64,000 bases of DNA, taken from NCBI RefSeq assembly GCF_964019385.1, contig NC_088653.1, positions 17,301,387-17,365,386 of the forward strand. Direction: 5' to 3'. Below the pieces are notes generated by a model. It saw only the letters and a program-made list of their open reading frames with translations. It was not told the origin of the DNA and did not search any database. The DNA is from Sycon ciliatum (taxonomy: Eukaryota > Porifera > Calcarea > Leucosolenida > Sycettidae). Each line of letters starts with the position of its first letter. Position 1 is the stretch's first letter. A program made the position numbers and the translations under genes. This document shows, one piece after another, positions 31,875 to 43,388 of the stretch.

Positions 31875-32302
31875 AAAAGTTGCAATGAAAAAAAATAATA
31901 ATAATAAAATAAAAATGAAAAAAATCCAAGCGCGGTTTGTACGGTCATACCTCAAAAAGAAGAAGATTAAGTTCCAGTATGAAGCTACCAAGTCCGATTT
32001 GAACAAGGTGGCGGGGCTCGAGTCTCTCAAGTGCCGGTGGCAATTCATGTTATTATTATTTTATTTATTTTACTAGGGTGTTTCCCACAGACCATGTGTT
32101 TGGTTACGCTGCACAAGCAGCGCATTACATTATCCCTTCCACTAATTGTTATCGGCCAATCAGCATACTCTCACCACCTCACATCCAATGAGCATACCCC
32201 ACGTCACACTAACTTTACACAAACTTGTCTCATATATGCGAAACAATGGTACTGGATCATAGCAACATCCTCCTGGATAATGAACAAAATAACGATTAAA
32301 AC

Positions 32303-33232
32303 ACAACAACCGACAACAACCGACAACAACCAATAACAACCAAAAACAACCAACAACAGCCAACAACAACCGACAACAACCGACAACAACCGACAACAAC
32401 ATCCAACAACCAACAACAACTGACAACAACCAACTACAACCAACAACAACAAACAACAACAACCAACAACCGACAACAACAAACAACAACAACCAACAAC
32501 AACCAACAACAGCCAACAACAACCAACAACAACCAACAACAACTGACAACAACCGACAACAACCGACAACAACATCCAACAACCAACTACAACTGACAAC
32601 AACCAACTACAACCAACAACAACAAACAACAACAACCAACAACCGACAACAACAAACAACAACAACCAAAAACAGCCAACAACAACCAACAACAACCAAC
32701 AGCAACGGACAAAAACCGACAACAACCAACAACAACCGACAACAACAACCAACAACAACTAACAACAACACCCAACAACCGACAACAACCAACAACAACC
32801 AACAACAACACCCAACAACCGACAACAACAACCAACAACAACCAACAACAACCAACAACACCTGACAACAACCGACAACAACCAACAACGCCCAACAACA
32901 ACCAACAACAACCAACAATAACCAGCAACAACCGACAACAACCGACAACAACATCCAACAGCCAACAACAACCGACAACAATCAACAATAACAACCAACA
33001 ACCGACAGCAACAACCAATAACAACATCAACAACGACGACGATAACGACGACAACAACCGACAACAACATCAACAACAACCAACAACAACCAACAACAAC
33101 CAACAACAACCGGCAACAACCGGCAGCAACAACCAATAACAACGTCAACAACGACGACGATAACGACGACAACAACCGACTACAACATCAACAACGACGA
33201 CGATAACGACGACAACCACAACAGTGTCCGGT
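32303..33232 (-). repeat. GGTTGTTGTY minisatellite, right arm
   Basis: Mirror of 25,820-26,770, shorter by about two 10-bp units. Confidence 0.9.
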
Positions 33233-33368
33233 AATGTGTGGTAGAGAATGGCAGTCAGCCAGACTGAGTACAGTTGAACATGTATAATAATAATAACACA
33301 TTTCGCGTAGTTCAGCACTAAAATAAAGAAATTCAGTGTTTTTTCCCACTTCTGTCTTGTGAGCATCA

Positions 33369-33593
33369 TCAGCAAGGTGTAGTAGCTGCTGATACTGATT
33401 TGTCCTCGAGTGTCGAGCTGCACAGTTTCTTCCAGTCTGTCTTGTCCTCTGCATGTTGTCGGCACCTGGAAAGGTCTTCCATGGTCTTCATGGGCACACC
33501 CAGCTTATTCAACTGAGCGACCAGACTTGTGGCTAGTGTCAACCTTGGCCGCCCACGAGGTGCTTTGTTGTCCTTGTCCAAATAGCCGCGCAT
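33369..33593 (-). CDS. LINE-like C-terminal fragment, right arm
   Basis: Mirror of 25,459-25,683 with one amino-acid difference. Confidence 0.4.
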   Translation of the reverse strand: MRGYLDKDNKAPRGRPRLTLATSLVAQLNKLGVPMKTMEDLSRCRQHAEDKTDWKKLCSSTLEDKSVSAATTPC

Positions 33594-33679
33594 GGCTACT
33601 TAGGGTGGCGTGTCCGTGTCCACCTGTAGCACATGACTGGTCATTCGTAGTCGCCTACACGCAGCTGTGTCATGTATTA

Positions 33680-33833
33680 CTACAAGAACTCAACCAAGTC
33701 CTCAGCAGTCATGGAGTAGCGGCAGGTTGGGCAAGTTGGGCTGGAGGCAGAACTGATCCACTCCTTCATACAGTGGAAGTGAAATTCATGACCGCACTCC
33801 AACTTGGATAGAGGACGGTCCAGGGTATCCTGA
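33680..33833 (-). other. RING-like zinc-binding stretch, right arm
   Basis: Mirror of 25,219-25,372. Confidence 0.5.
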
Positions 33834-34469
33834 CAAATCACAACAAATGGGCTCATGACTTATTGCTGACGAGTCTACCTTAGTTGGTAGTACATTGATG
33901 TACTGCAGCTCCATGGGGTGTATTGCCTGGTCTTGATGGTGGCTACCGTAATACACCCCGTTGAGGTACCACTGATAGATACCCTCCTCCTCCTGAGAGA
34001 TGAAAGCAGGTCCATCTTCCCTATGCCGAAGGTTGTATCGGTACCACTCCCGTACACGATTGTTACCTTCCCTGCGTATCACCGCTGGCGCATTCTCCCT
34101 GTGGAGCATTCCGTGGTGATACCACCGTAGAATACAGCATGTGGCGTCACAATAACTGCCTGCAGGACCGCCGGCTCTGTGACGGACACCGTTGAGGTAG
34201 TACTCGATGCTGCCCCGTCCTATCCAAGCCGGTTCATTAACGCGATGAAGGCGACCTCCATAGCACCAGGCGGACACTCCCCTACTATCAACAAGAGCTG
34301 GTCCGTCCTCCCGATGGAGTCTACCGTCGACGTGCCAAATTTCTTGCTGCGCGTTTTGATCTGCCAACTCCACAACAGTTCTTATTGGCGTCCGCCTTTC
34401 TATTAGTAAAGGACCCGTGGTGAGAGACCACGACCGGTCGTCCACGTCTACACCGAATGTATTAGCCAT
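33786..34469 (-). CDS. HRxxGPA-repeat protein, right arm
   Basis: Mirror of 24,583-25,266 and identical in translation. It diverges from the zinc-finger gene at 34,702 across about 230 bp that hold a LINE-tail-like fragment. Confidence 0.75.
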   Translation of the reverse strand: MANTFGVDVDDRSWSLTTGPLLIERRTPIRTVVELADQNAQQEIWHVDGRLHREDGPALVDSRGVSAWCYGGRLHRVNEPAWIGRGSIEYYLNGVRHRAGGPAGSYCDATCCILRWYHHGMLHRENAPAVIRREGNNRVREWYRYNLRHREDGPAFISQEEEGIYQWYLNGVYYGSHHQDQAIHPMELQYINVLPTKVDSSAISHEPICCDLSGYPGPSSIQVGVRS

Positions 34470-34701
34470 ATCTATTTACTGAGAATAATGTAACAACTCC
34501 TCCACAAACGCTTCTACAACTGACGTCTTCTTCATCCCCAGATAGGCGTTAGCCTTTGGGTAATCCTGAAATAAAGATTATCATTATTATCCTGGTTTTT
34601 TTTCCTCTTGGTGGTTTTGGATAAGAGTTGAAAAGTCCAAAAGGTCAACTGATGACCTTTGCGTTACTTGGTATGATTGGATTTTAGCGGATGATGTCGG
34701 T

Positions 34702-35131
34702 ATGCAGCTGGGGAGCGAATTCGACAGGAAGAAGATAAAGGTCTTGCTTTGCGGTTCACACCTTCACTTCAGTATCAATACAGTCCAAATGACGTTCACG
34801 TGCCATTGCGGTGTCGAACTTACAGGGGTAACACCCCTGTTCCAGCACCTGAGGCGGTGCGTCAAGCGCCGCCTCTTTCTCATCATATATTGGGACAAAT
34901 GGTAAGTGTGCAGTGCTCCTAGCTCTCTCCCCCAACAAAAGAGCTCTATGACACTGTGCTTTCTGCGGTTTCTTTCGTTTTTACAGTGGAGAAAGGCTGG
35001 TGGGAGGCCCAGCCGTGGTCGCCCACCTCACGGGTACGGCCCATCTAACCCGTTACTGGGAGGGTCGGCAAGTCGGACTGCTGTTGCAGTCCGACTACCG
35101 GGACGCCGTAGAGCGTATTAAGACCCTGTAA
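34702..35131 (+). CDS. Small zinc-finger protein with one intron, right arm
   Basis: Exon 1 (34,702-34,901) starts with ATGCAGCTGG and encodes TFTCHCGVELTGVTPLFQHL followed by RRC, a C-x-C ... H-x3-C finger that may bind nucleic acid. A canonical GTAAGT donor follows at 34,902 and a TTTTTACAG acceptor ends at 34,986, an 85-bp intron. Exon 2 is open from 34,987 to a TAA at 35,129-35,131; this TAA overlaps another GTAAGT, so further splicing is possible. The family is unknown. The intron shows the element is expressed by a nuclear, splicing host. Confidence 0.45.
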
Positions 35132-36658
35132 GTAAGCACTGCTCTGTTTACATGTATACTTACCCCCTCGTTATAGCGATACTTACTTGTTTCGTATCCT
35201 CTTGTCTTACCCTGCTTTCGTATTCGTGACACTAATAGTGTTTGTGTGCGCTCATGCTTGGTTTCACAGATGATGATGTATGAAGGTCTGGGGCTGCCGT
35301 CTTCAGGATGTGCCACTTGTTTCAAAATTATTTGTAAGTACTTGTAACAGGCGTAGTGTAGTAACTGTGCGTGCAGTGTAGTAACAGTGTGTAGTGTTTT
35401 GTGATGGTACTGTGCTATAGCAGTCGTGATGTATTTTGTGATGGTCCTGAGCAGTCGTAATGTGTTGGGCTACTGAAGTACACTGCATGAAGGGGTATGT
35501 GTGGGTGCATCGACATATTCTCATGCTTCCTAAACCCTAGATACGTGTATAGCACTATAACCTAGATGTGTGTGTGCGTGTGTGCGTGTGTGTGTGTCCG
35601 CGCATGCGCGCGTGTGCGTGCATTGTGTTCTCTTCTACAGACTCATCCAAGTCAATTTAAATAAAAGTGTATTATAGTAAACAGTATTGTGTTTTGTTAC
35701 AGTGAATATGTGGGGAATGGTGGACATGCCTTAGTGTGACTGGATACCCGCGGGTTGTGACTCTTTGCTGGTCACTCTGGATTCTCCAGTATAAATTCGG
35801 TGCAGGGCAGAGGGGATTTGTGGTGCGTAGCAACACTGCTTCACTGTGACACCCCTTCAATAATTGTTTTGATGCATGATACTCCGGTCGTAGCCGGTTG
35901 ATTCTAACTGAATTCCGATCAAAATAGAAATATGCATCTAATGTACCTGCATGGATAGTAGGCATTTCCCTAATCGGCCGGGCGAAAAATTCGCCGAAAA
36001 CAGTGGTTTTGAAGAAATTACCCATCTTTTCACCGAATGTTCAAAAATTCGCATGTTGAATTCGCCGAAAACCGATGTTTCAGTGCTTCTACAGGGTGTA
36101 TGTAAATGTACACACAAATAGGAGATCCCCCAGATAGGCGTTAGCCTTTGGGTAATCCTGAAATAAAGATTATTATACATGACGTAATGGGAACGGTGAC
36201 TTCAAGTACTATGTTGAGCCGAATTCTGATCTTGGGGCTCATAATATGGCCGAATTTGAACATTCTCTTAACCGATCGAAAAGCCGATTAGGCATGCTCT
36301 GCATGGGCAACTTGTCAATCAGTGCACATCTACGATGTGCAAATAAAACGAATGCACGGAACGTGAACTTTGTTTGCTGCAAATCTACGAGGTGCGAATC
36401 AGGGAGTAGTATAATGACACGTGTACTAGTACACCTTGTGTTGCACTGCGTCTTTTCCACACGCATAGGACCACTGAAGGTCACACGCTCCGCGTGCGTA
36501 TGCACGCATGCGCAATATGTCACTGCATGCAATGTACATCTACGATGTGCAAATCAGGGGATAGTACGTATTTTACTACTCCCCGGTGCGAATGCACCGA
36601 ACGTGCACAAGTCCACGTTCGCCACGGAAAAGAACATGATGACATTTATGGCATGACA

Positions 36659-36825
36659 GGGTCAAAGGTCAAACCCTGGGGGAGTCCCGGGGCCAGACCA
36701 AACGCGCCCGATACAGTGTGCCTTATTTAACCCAAAGGTCAAAGGTCAAACCCTGGGGGAGTCCCGGGGCCAGACCCAGCACGACCGACACAGTGTGCCT
36801 TATTTGGCCCAAAGGTCAAAGGTCA
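36659..36825. promoter_or_regulatory. 77-bp terminal tandem repeats with DR1 motifs, right
   Basis: AGGTCAAAGGTCA at 36,736-36,748 and 36,813-36,825 and a near-match at 36,659-36,671, the mirror of the left tip. Confidence 0.7.
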
Positions 36826-36866
36826 AAAAGTGTGCCAGAACCTGCCCCGCACTTACTACTATCGTG

Positions 36867-38120
36867 TACATTTCTTCGTTTCTTCTTTGCTGTTTTCAGT
36901 GAGTGTTTTGTTTTCTCTTTGTCCTTGATCTCGACGGTGTTGTCGTGCTCATTACCTTACTGAGACGTCTCTTGTGACTGTAGCCAGTGTCACGGAGGAT
37001 TTTATTGGCGTGACGAGGTACATGTAGATCGCCGAGATCGAGCGTGAAAAACGCTTTGCATTAGTAGCTCCTGTAGAATGTCTTCTGGGATGGCGTATCC
37101 ATGGTCAACAAAGCCAAGGTGCAAGACAGCATAAGAGATCGTGTAAACGATGTGAACTCCAAAAGGTAAGCTCCTGAACAAGTGGAAAGATATATGTGTA
37201 TTTACAAACTCTCTCTCTTCATCCATCGATTGCCGCTATGCATTGCATTTTGTCTTCACAGATAATCTGGACAAATAAACTATGTTGTAACTGGAGAGTG
37301 CAATCGTGCTTGGGACCCATCCCAATGTCATCACATGGCTGTGGTGACTAGTGGATATCTGTACCCGGGAGAGTTTTTCCTCAACTGAGACGGAGTGTAG
37401 GTGGATGGATTATGAGAAATGCGAAGATGTGGAGTAAGTTGTGTCGAAGAAATGTGTAATAAAATAAAATTTACTTTACACTCAAACATACATTGTACAC
37501 TGTATATGTACATGTAACGTCATGATAATAATTCCATCTTCGTAATCTCCGCAACAGGTACGCCATACGCACCGAATACATGGTGTGTGTGCACGCGCGC
37601 GCTTGCGCGCGTACATGCACACACTCTCATGCGTGGCCGAGTTGGCCGGATGAACAGACCACGCATTTGCACGAGGTGTCCGTCATGTCATTGGAATGCT
37701 GTACTTTATGACTTTATTCCAAAATAGTATGTCTTGCCCCTGTCAAATGGAGTTTGTGTCTATGCTCAGCGGGTATCGGGCCACGACGCCACACTGCAGT
37801 CAGCGCTGGAAATAAAATAGCACTTCATGGATTATTTTAACTAATTTCCTTTGCGTTTACATGTACTTTGTTGAGCCCGTGGTTTCATTTCTGTGTTCTG
37901 TTATGATTGGCCTCTGGAAATAATCGGAGTGGATGTCATTTTTGTCATAATATATGTGTGTGCCTTGTGCAACAAGTTCAAGGCTAGATGCACTTCACAT
38001 TCGGCGTGCGATCTCGGCGTCTGGGACCTGATAACGTCTTGGTTGGATGGGTAATCAAGGATAATACTACTCGGCACACCAATGTACATGTCAATGTATT
38101 TTTTACTTTTTCAGAGCTGC
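36867..38120. other. No recognised gene right of the palindrome
   Basis: Includes a GC/CA hairpin near 37,585-37,625 (TGCACGCGCGCGCTTGCGCG). A minus-strand 74-codon frame at 37,002-37,226 lacks a recognised domain. Confidence 0.4.
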
Positions 38121-38437
38121 ACTATTTACGGACGATTGTGTCTGTTAGAGAGGAAATAAATAGTATTCACAAACAAGTCCCACTTATTGTTTCTGTTTGT
38201 AAAAGGAAATTGCAATTTTTTGGTCATATTGTTCGTTCCGGCTGTTTGTCATTGACTGTTCTTCAGGGTTGTGTTGCTGGAGGTCGTGGCCGACGCAGGC
38301 CCAGAATGTCATGGCTTGATAATATTATTATTTCATGGACTGCACTTGACGTGCAGTCCCTGCTCACTGCTGCACGCGATCGATTTTTATGGCGCTCGCT
38401 TGTTCATACTTGCTCTGTGACGCCCCGACGGCCTTAG
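38121..38437 (+). pseudogene. LINE C-terminal fragment (RTE/Jockey-like)
   Basis: The frame ends with KRKLQFFGHIVR, GGRGRRRPRMSWLDNI, ARDRFLWRSLV and TPRRP-stop, the tail of a non-LTR polymerase. The DNA after the stop (TTAGGGCTTGTGATGATGACT) is also typical of such 3' ends. The polymerase core is absent. Confidence 0.65.
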
Positions 38438-38449
38438 GGCTTGTGATGA

Positions 38450-39120
38450 TGACTATTTACGTCTTGATGCTTACTTCGGTGCTAGCGTGTTTCCCCCGGA
38501 TTATTTCTATCATCATGCGTGTTCTTGGGCTGATCGAGCATATGCACGAGTGTGCAGCTATAACCCCGTGTATCTTTGGTTACACTTTGTTCTGCAATGC
38601 ATGTACCTTGTAACAGTATGTGCTTGCACTGCTTTGTGTGGCTGCATATTTCAGGACTATTCAGTGCATTAGACCCAGGTTGGTTTGGTTGCCGGATGAT
38701 CTCTTGTTGCGTCGCTCTGTGTTTTGTATTCATCAATTTCTGGGCTTGAGAATTGAGCTGGTGTGTGGTTCACAATATCGAAATCATGCTGGTGCTCTGT
38801 GTTTCGATTATCGACTGTCCGAGCAGTCACGATTCATTACCAGAACCGTCAATACTGTAGTCTCTTCACGTGTTTGTCTTTTTGTGTTTTCGCCGGGGAA
38901 TTAGCGGTGACGTTGCACATAGAACGGCAGTGTTGCATCACTGGACGACCCTGCCTCTGCATCTGCTTTCATGTCCCCAGGATCTGGTGCAGATACACCA
39001 GACAGTCACTTCCTGTAAACACGAAAACAGCAAAAGAAGAGATCCCGCAAATCAGGAAAACCACTGTGGAAAATATCGAGTAGATCATACACCATTCAAT
39101 AATCTGGAGTAATTACAGTG
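38450..39120. other. No recognised gene
   Basis: Several overlapping 60-106-codon frames are present, none with a domain. Confidence 0.3.
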
Positions 39121-39136
39121 AGACAAGCACTTCAGT

Positions 39137-39280
<144 letters not shown>

Positions 39281-39759
39281 CTTCCAAAATACCCTGTAAC
39301 AATTCCCAAGAATTATTTTATTTTATATTTTCAGGACATCATTCTGAACATAATAACTTCTTCCATGGGTCTTCAATCACCACGGGGGCGAGAATATATC
39401 TAAGTCATGCAGTTTACGGGAGGTGCGTGCTGTCATGGATATAGAGGCTGATGTTATTGTGCCAGCGTAAGGGCAGAGACAGAAAGAAGACACTGATTTC
39501 TTGAACAACTCACCTACATATAATCGAATCCACAGGGAGCGCTCGTACTTTGATCCATCAAGACGCGAAGAATCTTCAAAGCACTCTCAAACACGGAGTT
39601 TTACAGTGGGCAGCCAATTTCACAGCCATTATGAAGGCCCTCGACGACTACAGGAGATTTGTAGAGGAAAGAACAAGGAGTAAAGAGCGACAACAATCGC
39701 TTGAAGAAAAAGCAAAGAAAAACTGCTCTCTCTCTCTCCACTGACTCCAGTCATTTAGA

Positions 39760-39880
39760 TGCTGTTGCCTTTGACAACTGGTTCCATCCAGAGGACGCGA
39801 CTTTTGTTTGTCCCCAGTGCTCTCCGTTGCTATGCGTATCGAAGGGGCCGTGACGTCACACTTATTAACAGCCCCATTGT
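39760..39880 (+). repeat. Dispersed repeat shared with 22,070-22,190
   Basis: Diverged reverse-complement match to the DNA immediately left of the palindromic element (shared GACAACTGGTTC, TTTTGTTTGTCCCCAGTG and GTTGCTATGCGTATCGAAGG). Confidence 0.6.
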
Positions 39881-40566
39881 AGTTGACGTTGATTTAGTGA
39901 CTTTGGCAAGTTTGAGTCGTGTCAAGAAGTCAGGTAGGATTCAGTACTAAGGCAGTAGTGAAACGTGAGTGGCAGTCTTTGCCGGTTTCTGAGGGCATCC
40001 TGGATTTGGTGTGCAGCGCTGTGGAAATGGCTGGCTGTGGAGGTCCCAGCACTGGATGTTGTTTCGAAAAAAAAAAAAAAAATTCTTTACTTTAAAAAAA
40101 AAAAAAAATCAAAGGTACGACCTCGTAGCACACCGTAAACCTCAAAAAATTCAAAAATTGACTTGGGTCTGTGGGAGTCCGCGAGAGAACGCCCACTCGT
40201 TCCGTTGTGACAGATTCCAGGGCCACGTTGAGGGGCCCTACCCCACCACCCATGGCTGCTTCTGGACTTGTTTTAGGTTTGGGTCCCGCGCACGGACAGA
40301 ATGGGCACGAAAATGTGAAAAAAATGTAAATGCATTTGTTTGGCTCCTGGGTGGCTCGCACACCGTGGCACTATGCCGGAAATTTGAGTTTTTCCGGCCT
40401 GGAAAGCCTGTCAGTGAGGCGCAAGAACTTGTAAATCATGTCCTGAGGGCCAGCATAGTGGCAGGAGTGTGTGGTCAAAATTTCACTCAAATCCACTGAG
40501 AAACACCAAAGTTACGGTCAATTGAATGCCATATGAAATTTATGGGTAGGCTGCCCCCTTAACGAA
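39881..40566. other. No recognised gene; A-rich runs
   Basis: Two runs of about 15 A at 40,066-40,110 look like retroposition tails. The 162-codon frame at 40,011-40,499 has no recognised domain. Confidence 0.35.
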
Positions 40567-40567
40567 C

Positions 40568-40792
40568 TTGTGAAGACTACTAACATTTTGTTAGTATACT
40601 GTGACACAAGATATGACACCATGGCCAACCAGGGCCAAACAGACAGAACAAGCTGCTACTAGAACAATTTCAAACGAATAATGCTGTCCTTCTGGACACA
40701 CAGATTAGGCTTATGAATACGTTCTGTCTGTTTGGCCCTGGTTGGCCATGGTGTCATATCTTGTGTCACAGTATACTAGTAGTCTTCACAAG
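40568..40792. mobile_element. Fold-back (hairpin) MITE
   Basis: Arms of about 70-80 bp (TTGTGAAGACTACTAACATT and the inverse end, with GACACAAGATATGACACCAT matched by ATGGTGTCATATCTTGTGTC) surround a 50-bp loop. It lies next to the LINE tail at 40,796. Confidence 0.7.
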
Positions 40793-40795
40793 TTA

Positions 40796-41409
40796 TTATT
40801 ATTATTATTTAAATTTTGAATAGGGCAATCCCCACAGGCCTAAGGCCTTTTTACAGGGTACCCTATGTGATCACGTACAGATTTGCGGAATAGTGAAAGC
40901 GAGGAGCAAGAGCGAATGTCAGCTGGAAGAGAATTCCAGCGGTCAGAAGCCAGAAAGCTCAAAGCGAATAAGCCATAACGATTGCGTGCTGTAGGCAGAG
41001 CAAGGGAATCTATGGACTGGGAACGTGTACGGGCAGCTGTGTGTGTTGCGGCAGAACGAAGGCAGAAGCAATCAGAGAGCAGAGTGCTACACATGCCACG
41101 TAGGGCCCGAAAGACAAGAATATACAATTTAAGCTGATAGCGCAGTGCAATAGGAGCAAGGCTATATCTGGTGTGTAAGACTGAAACATCATAGTGCCAA
41201 GGGAAACCAAAAACAATCCTAACAGCGCGGTTAGCAATACGAGTTAGTCTATCATGTTGTGTGGTGTGAAGGCAGTGTACAAACGCATTAGAACCATACT
41301 CAAGGTGTGCTTGAATAAATGAGCAGTAAAAGGTCTTTCTCGCAGCTACTGAGGGCAAGGGAGCAAGTACCAGGTATCTTGCAGGAGAATGATGGAGCTT
41401 ATGAGTCAA
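40796..41409 (-). pseudogene. 5'-truncated LINE, CR1/L2-like 3' end
   Basis: A 189-codon minus-strand frame is the C-terminal third of a LINE protein (FIQAHLEYGSNAFVHCL, then RYGLFALSFLASDRWNSLPA). It is followed by AGGCCTTAGGCCTGTGGGGA and a TTATTA tail. The RT catalytic core is missing. The same tail alone occurs at 62,826-62,893. Confidence 0.8.
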
Positions 41410-41415
41410 GTTCGT

Positions 41416-41500
41416 TAAGTGCTTTCGCAGTTTTTCCTGTTATTACCTTAGTGCTAGGATTATCATTTTCATAGGTGTTGTTTCTTCTCACTCCAATAAT
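41416..41500 (-). repeat. Dispersed repeat, inverted copy of 21,621-21,700
   Basis: GTGCTAGGATTATCATTTTC and neighbouring sequence match the LINE remnant beside the palindromic element in reverse complement. Confidence 0.7.
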
Positions 41501-41504
41501 AATA

Positions 41505-42003
41505 ATAATAATGACCAGTGTTCAGTCTCCATGGCAACATTGTTGTTGAGATCGAAATGCGGGCGTGTTGGATTTCTTGCGAATTCAAAATACAAAGAAC
41601 AACATTTCTCTTGTTAAGGTTCCATAGTAAACCTATTTACGATACAATACAATGTATTTGCTTTCATTTGTTGTTCAGTTCCCATGGCAACGTTGTCGTT
41701 GACGTTGCAGACATATAGACATGTACCTTGTTGCCAATTATTATTCATTAGTAGCTGTAATTGCACGTTCACATCCATGTTCATCTAATACAAAATACAT
41801 ATTCACGGTGCTCATGTAAGAGTTTTGTAAATATGTCCACTTGTTCAATTACCTTCCTATAATAAGATCATTTGATTGAGATTTCACACAGCGGCTTCCA
41901 GGCTGGCTCTTTGGGGATTGTTTGGCTAGCTTGCTTTGGCCTACTCTCGCTAGGTATAGTGAGACTGAGAGCAGTCCAAAGTCTTGGGCTCTTTCCCCTC
42001 ACC
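41505..42003. other. No recognised gene
   Basis: Only two diverged copies of CATGGCAACGTTGTTG-type sequence (about 41,525 and 41,680) are noted. Confidence 0.3.
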
Positions 42004-42005
42004 TA

Positions 42006-42258
42006 CAGTGCATTTCAAAACTATAGACGCGTAGGGTTTTTGAAATATTTCAAATCTGGCTGGAACTTTTTGAGAATAGTTTTCGGAATATTGCTCAGGA
42101 TCGCTCCACAATTACTCTCATATAGTTTCTAAAGGATTGAATAACAGACGCCCAATTTGGAAAAATTTATGCACAAAGTGATCACAGATTTTATGTGGTA
42201 TAGATGCTGGCATCACGGTTTTTGCCTAGGTACGCGTCTATAGTTTTGAAATGGACTG
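42006..42258. mobile_element. Tc1/mariner-type 253-bp MITE
   Basis: Ends CAGTGCATTTCAAAACTATA and TATAGTTTTGAAATGGACTG are flanked by TA (42,004-42,005 and 42,259-42,260). It has no coding capacity. Confidence 0.8.
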
Positions 42259-42681
42259 TAGGGGATTATGAAGAGTAATCCCCTGGGTCAGGGGATTATC
42301 AGCCCTAGAACCCCTGACAAGTCGAGCTATCGAACGTTTTTCACCGAACGAATTATTTTAGTTTAGACCCAACCCCTCCCTCCCTCCCCCTCAGAACGTA
42401 AAAAAAGTTTGACATATGCATGCATGTAGTTGAAGACACCACTGCAGCTGTACTTATGGTTGATAAATATGGTGGTAAAGACACACCTGGCAATATGGCG
42501 GTAAACACACGCCTGCCCACACACGCTCTCTAGGCTGCAAAGTTCTGGCACAGAGCTCTCCTTCTCACCACCACCACCATCAGTTCGCGCCTGGCGCCTG
42601 GTCGATGCATGGCTGGTGGTATCCGGCATAGCAGGCTGGTACATCAAGTAGCGCATGGCACATAGATGATGACACAGCAAC

Positions 42682-42750
42682 GACATAGCTCGATTGCGAC
42701 GTACGTTTCGTCCCCGTTGGACTCATCAGGCAATCTTCTTCTTGGATGTC
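42682..42750 (-). ncRNA. Type I hammerhead ribozyme 1
   Basis: Read on the minus strand: stem I strand GATTGC, core CTGATGA, stem II GTCC/GGAC with loop AACGG, core GAAA, short palindromic stem III ACG-TA-CGT, cleavage after GTC (between 42,698 and 42,697), and stem I strand GCAATC. An outer helix GACAT/ATGTC extends stem I across an internal loop. All conserved core positions are present. Confidence 0.93.
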
Positions 42751-43033
42751 TTCATACGGAGCTTGACTCGGGAGAATGTAGTTGAAGACACCACTGCAGC
42801 TGTACTTATGGTTGATAAATATGGTGGTAAAGACACACCTGGCAATATGGCGGTAAACACACGCCTGCCCACACACGCTCTCTAGGCTGCAAAGTTCTGG
42901 CACAGAGCTCTCCTTCTCACCACCACCACCATCAGTTCGCGCCTGGCGCCTGGTCGATGCATGGCTGGTGGTATCCGGCATAGCAGGCTGGTACATCAAG
43001 TAGCGCATGGCACATAGATGATGACACAGCAAC

Positions 43034-43102
43034 GACATAGCTCGATTGCGACGTACGTTTCGTCCCCGTTGGACTCATCAGGCAATCTTCTTCTTGGATG
43101 TC
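43034..43102 (-). ncRNA. Type I hammerhead ribozyme 2
   Basis: Identical to ribozyme 1 and exactly 352 bp away. RNA cut at both would be a 352-nt monomer. Confidence 0.93.
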
Positions 43103-43319
43103 TTCATACGGAGCTTGACTCGGGAGAATGTAGTTGAAGACACCACTGCAGCTGTACTTATGGTTGATAAATATGGTGGTAAAGACACACCTGGCAATAT
43201 GGCGGTAAACACACGCCTGCCCACACACGCTCTCTAGGCTGCCATACCAACCATAAGTACAGCTGCAGTGGTACCATGGTGTCTTCAACTACATTCTCCC
43301 GAGTCAAGCTCCGTATGAA

Positions 43320-43388
43320 GACATCCAAGAAGAAGATTGCCTGATGAGTCCAACGGGGACGAAACGTACGTCGCAATCGAGCTATGTC
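43320..43388 (+). ncRNA. Type I hammerhead ribozyme 3 (inverted unit)
   Basis: Plus-strand copy: GATTGC 43,335-43,340, CTGATGAG 43,341-43,348, GAAAC from 43,361, cleavage after C43,372, GCAATC 43,373-43,378, outer helix GACAT/ATGTC at the ends. Confidence 0.93.

Larger units (their letters stand above)
22192..36860. mobile_element. Palindromic Polinton/Maverick-like element, 14.7 kb
   Basis: The left arm (22,192-29,532) and right arm (29,541-36,860) are near-identical inverted copies around an 8-nt spacer. The ends read AGTAGTAAGTGCGGGG and its inverse. The unit is flanked by a perfect 6-bp duplication, ATCGTG (22,186-22,191 and 36,861-36,866). A 6-bp duplication, AG-starting ends and this size are Polinton hallmarks. 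No DNA polymerase B, integrase, ATPase, protease or capsid gene is recognised, so it would be non-autonomous and mobilised in trans. Each arm carries the same cargo, listed separately. The arms differ by only a few bases plus about 21 bp in a minisatellite, so it is recent or kept uniform by gene conversion. As a structure it looks whole. The family assignment is inference. Confidence 0.7.

Noticed and set aside
25820-33232. Long Val/Cys/Leu/Gly open frames (up to 184 codons)
   Set aside because: They are translations of a 10-bp minisatellite in several frames, with no non-repeat sequence.
22192-36860. The palindrome as a sequencing or assembly fold-back artefact
   Set aside because: The outer flanks differ from each other but share an exact 6-bp duplication at both junctions, and the arms differ slightly. 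An artefact would continue into an inverted copy of one flank. Long-read confirmation is still desirable.
37002-37226. Continuation of the LINE remnant right of the palindrome
   Set aside because: The minus-strand frame has no reverse transcriptase motif and does not clearly align with the LINE pieces.
40011-40499. A 162-codon frame as a gene
   Set aside because: It starts inside A-runs, encodes poly-Lys from them, and has no recognised domain.
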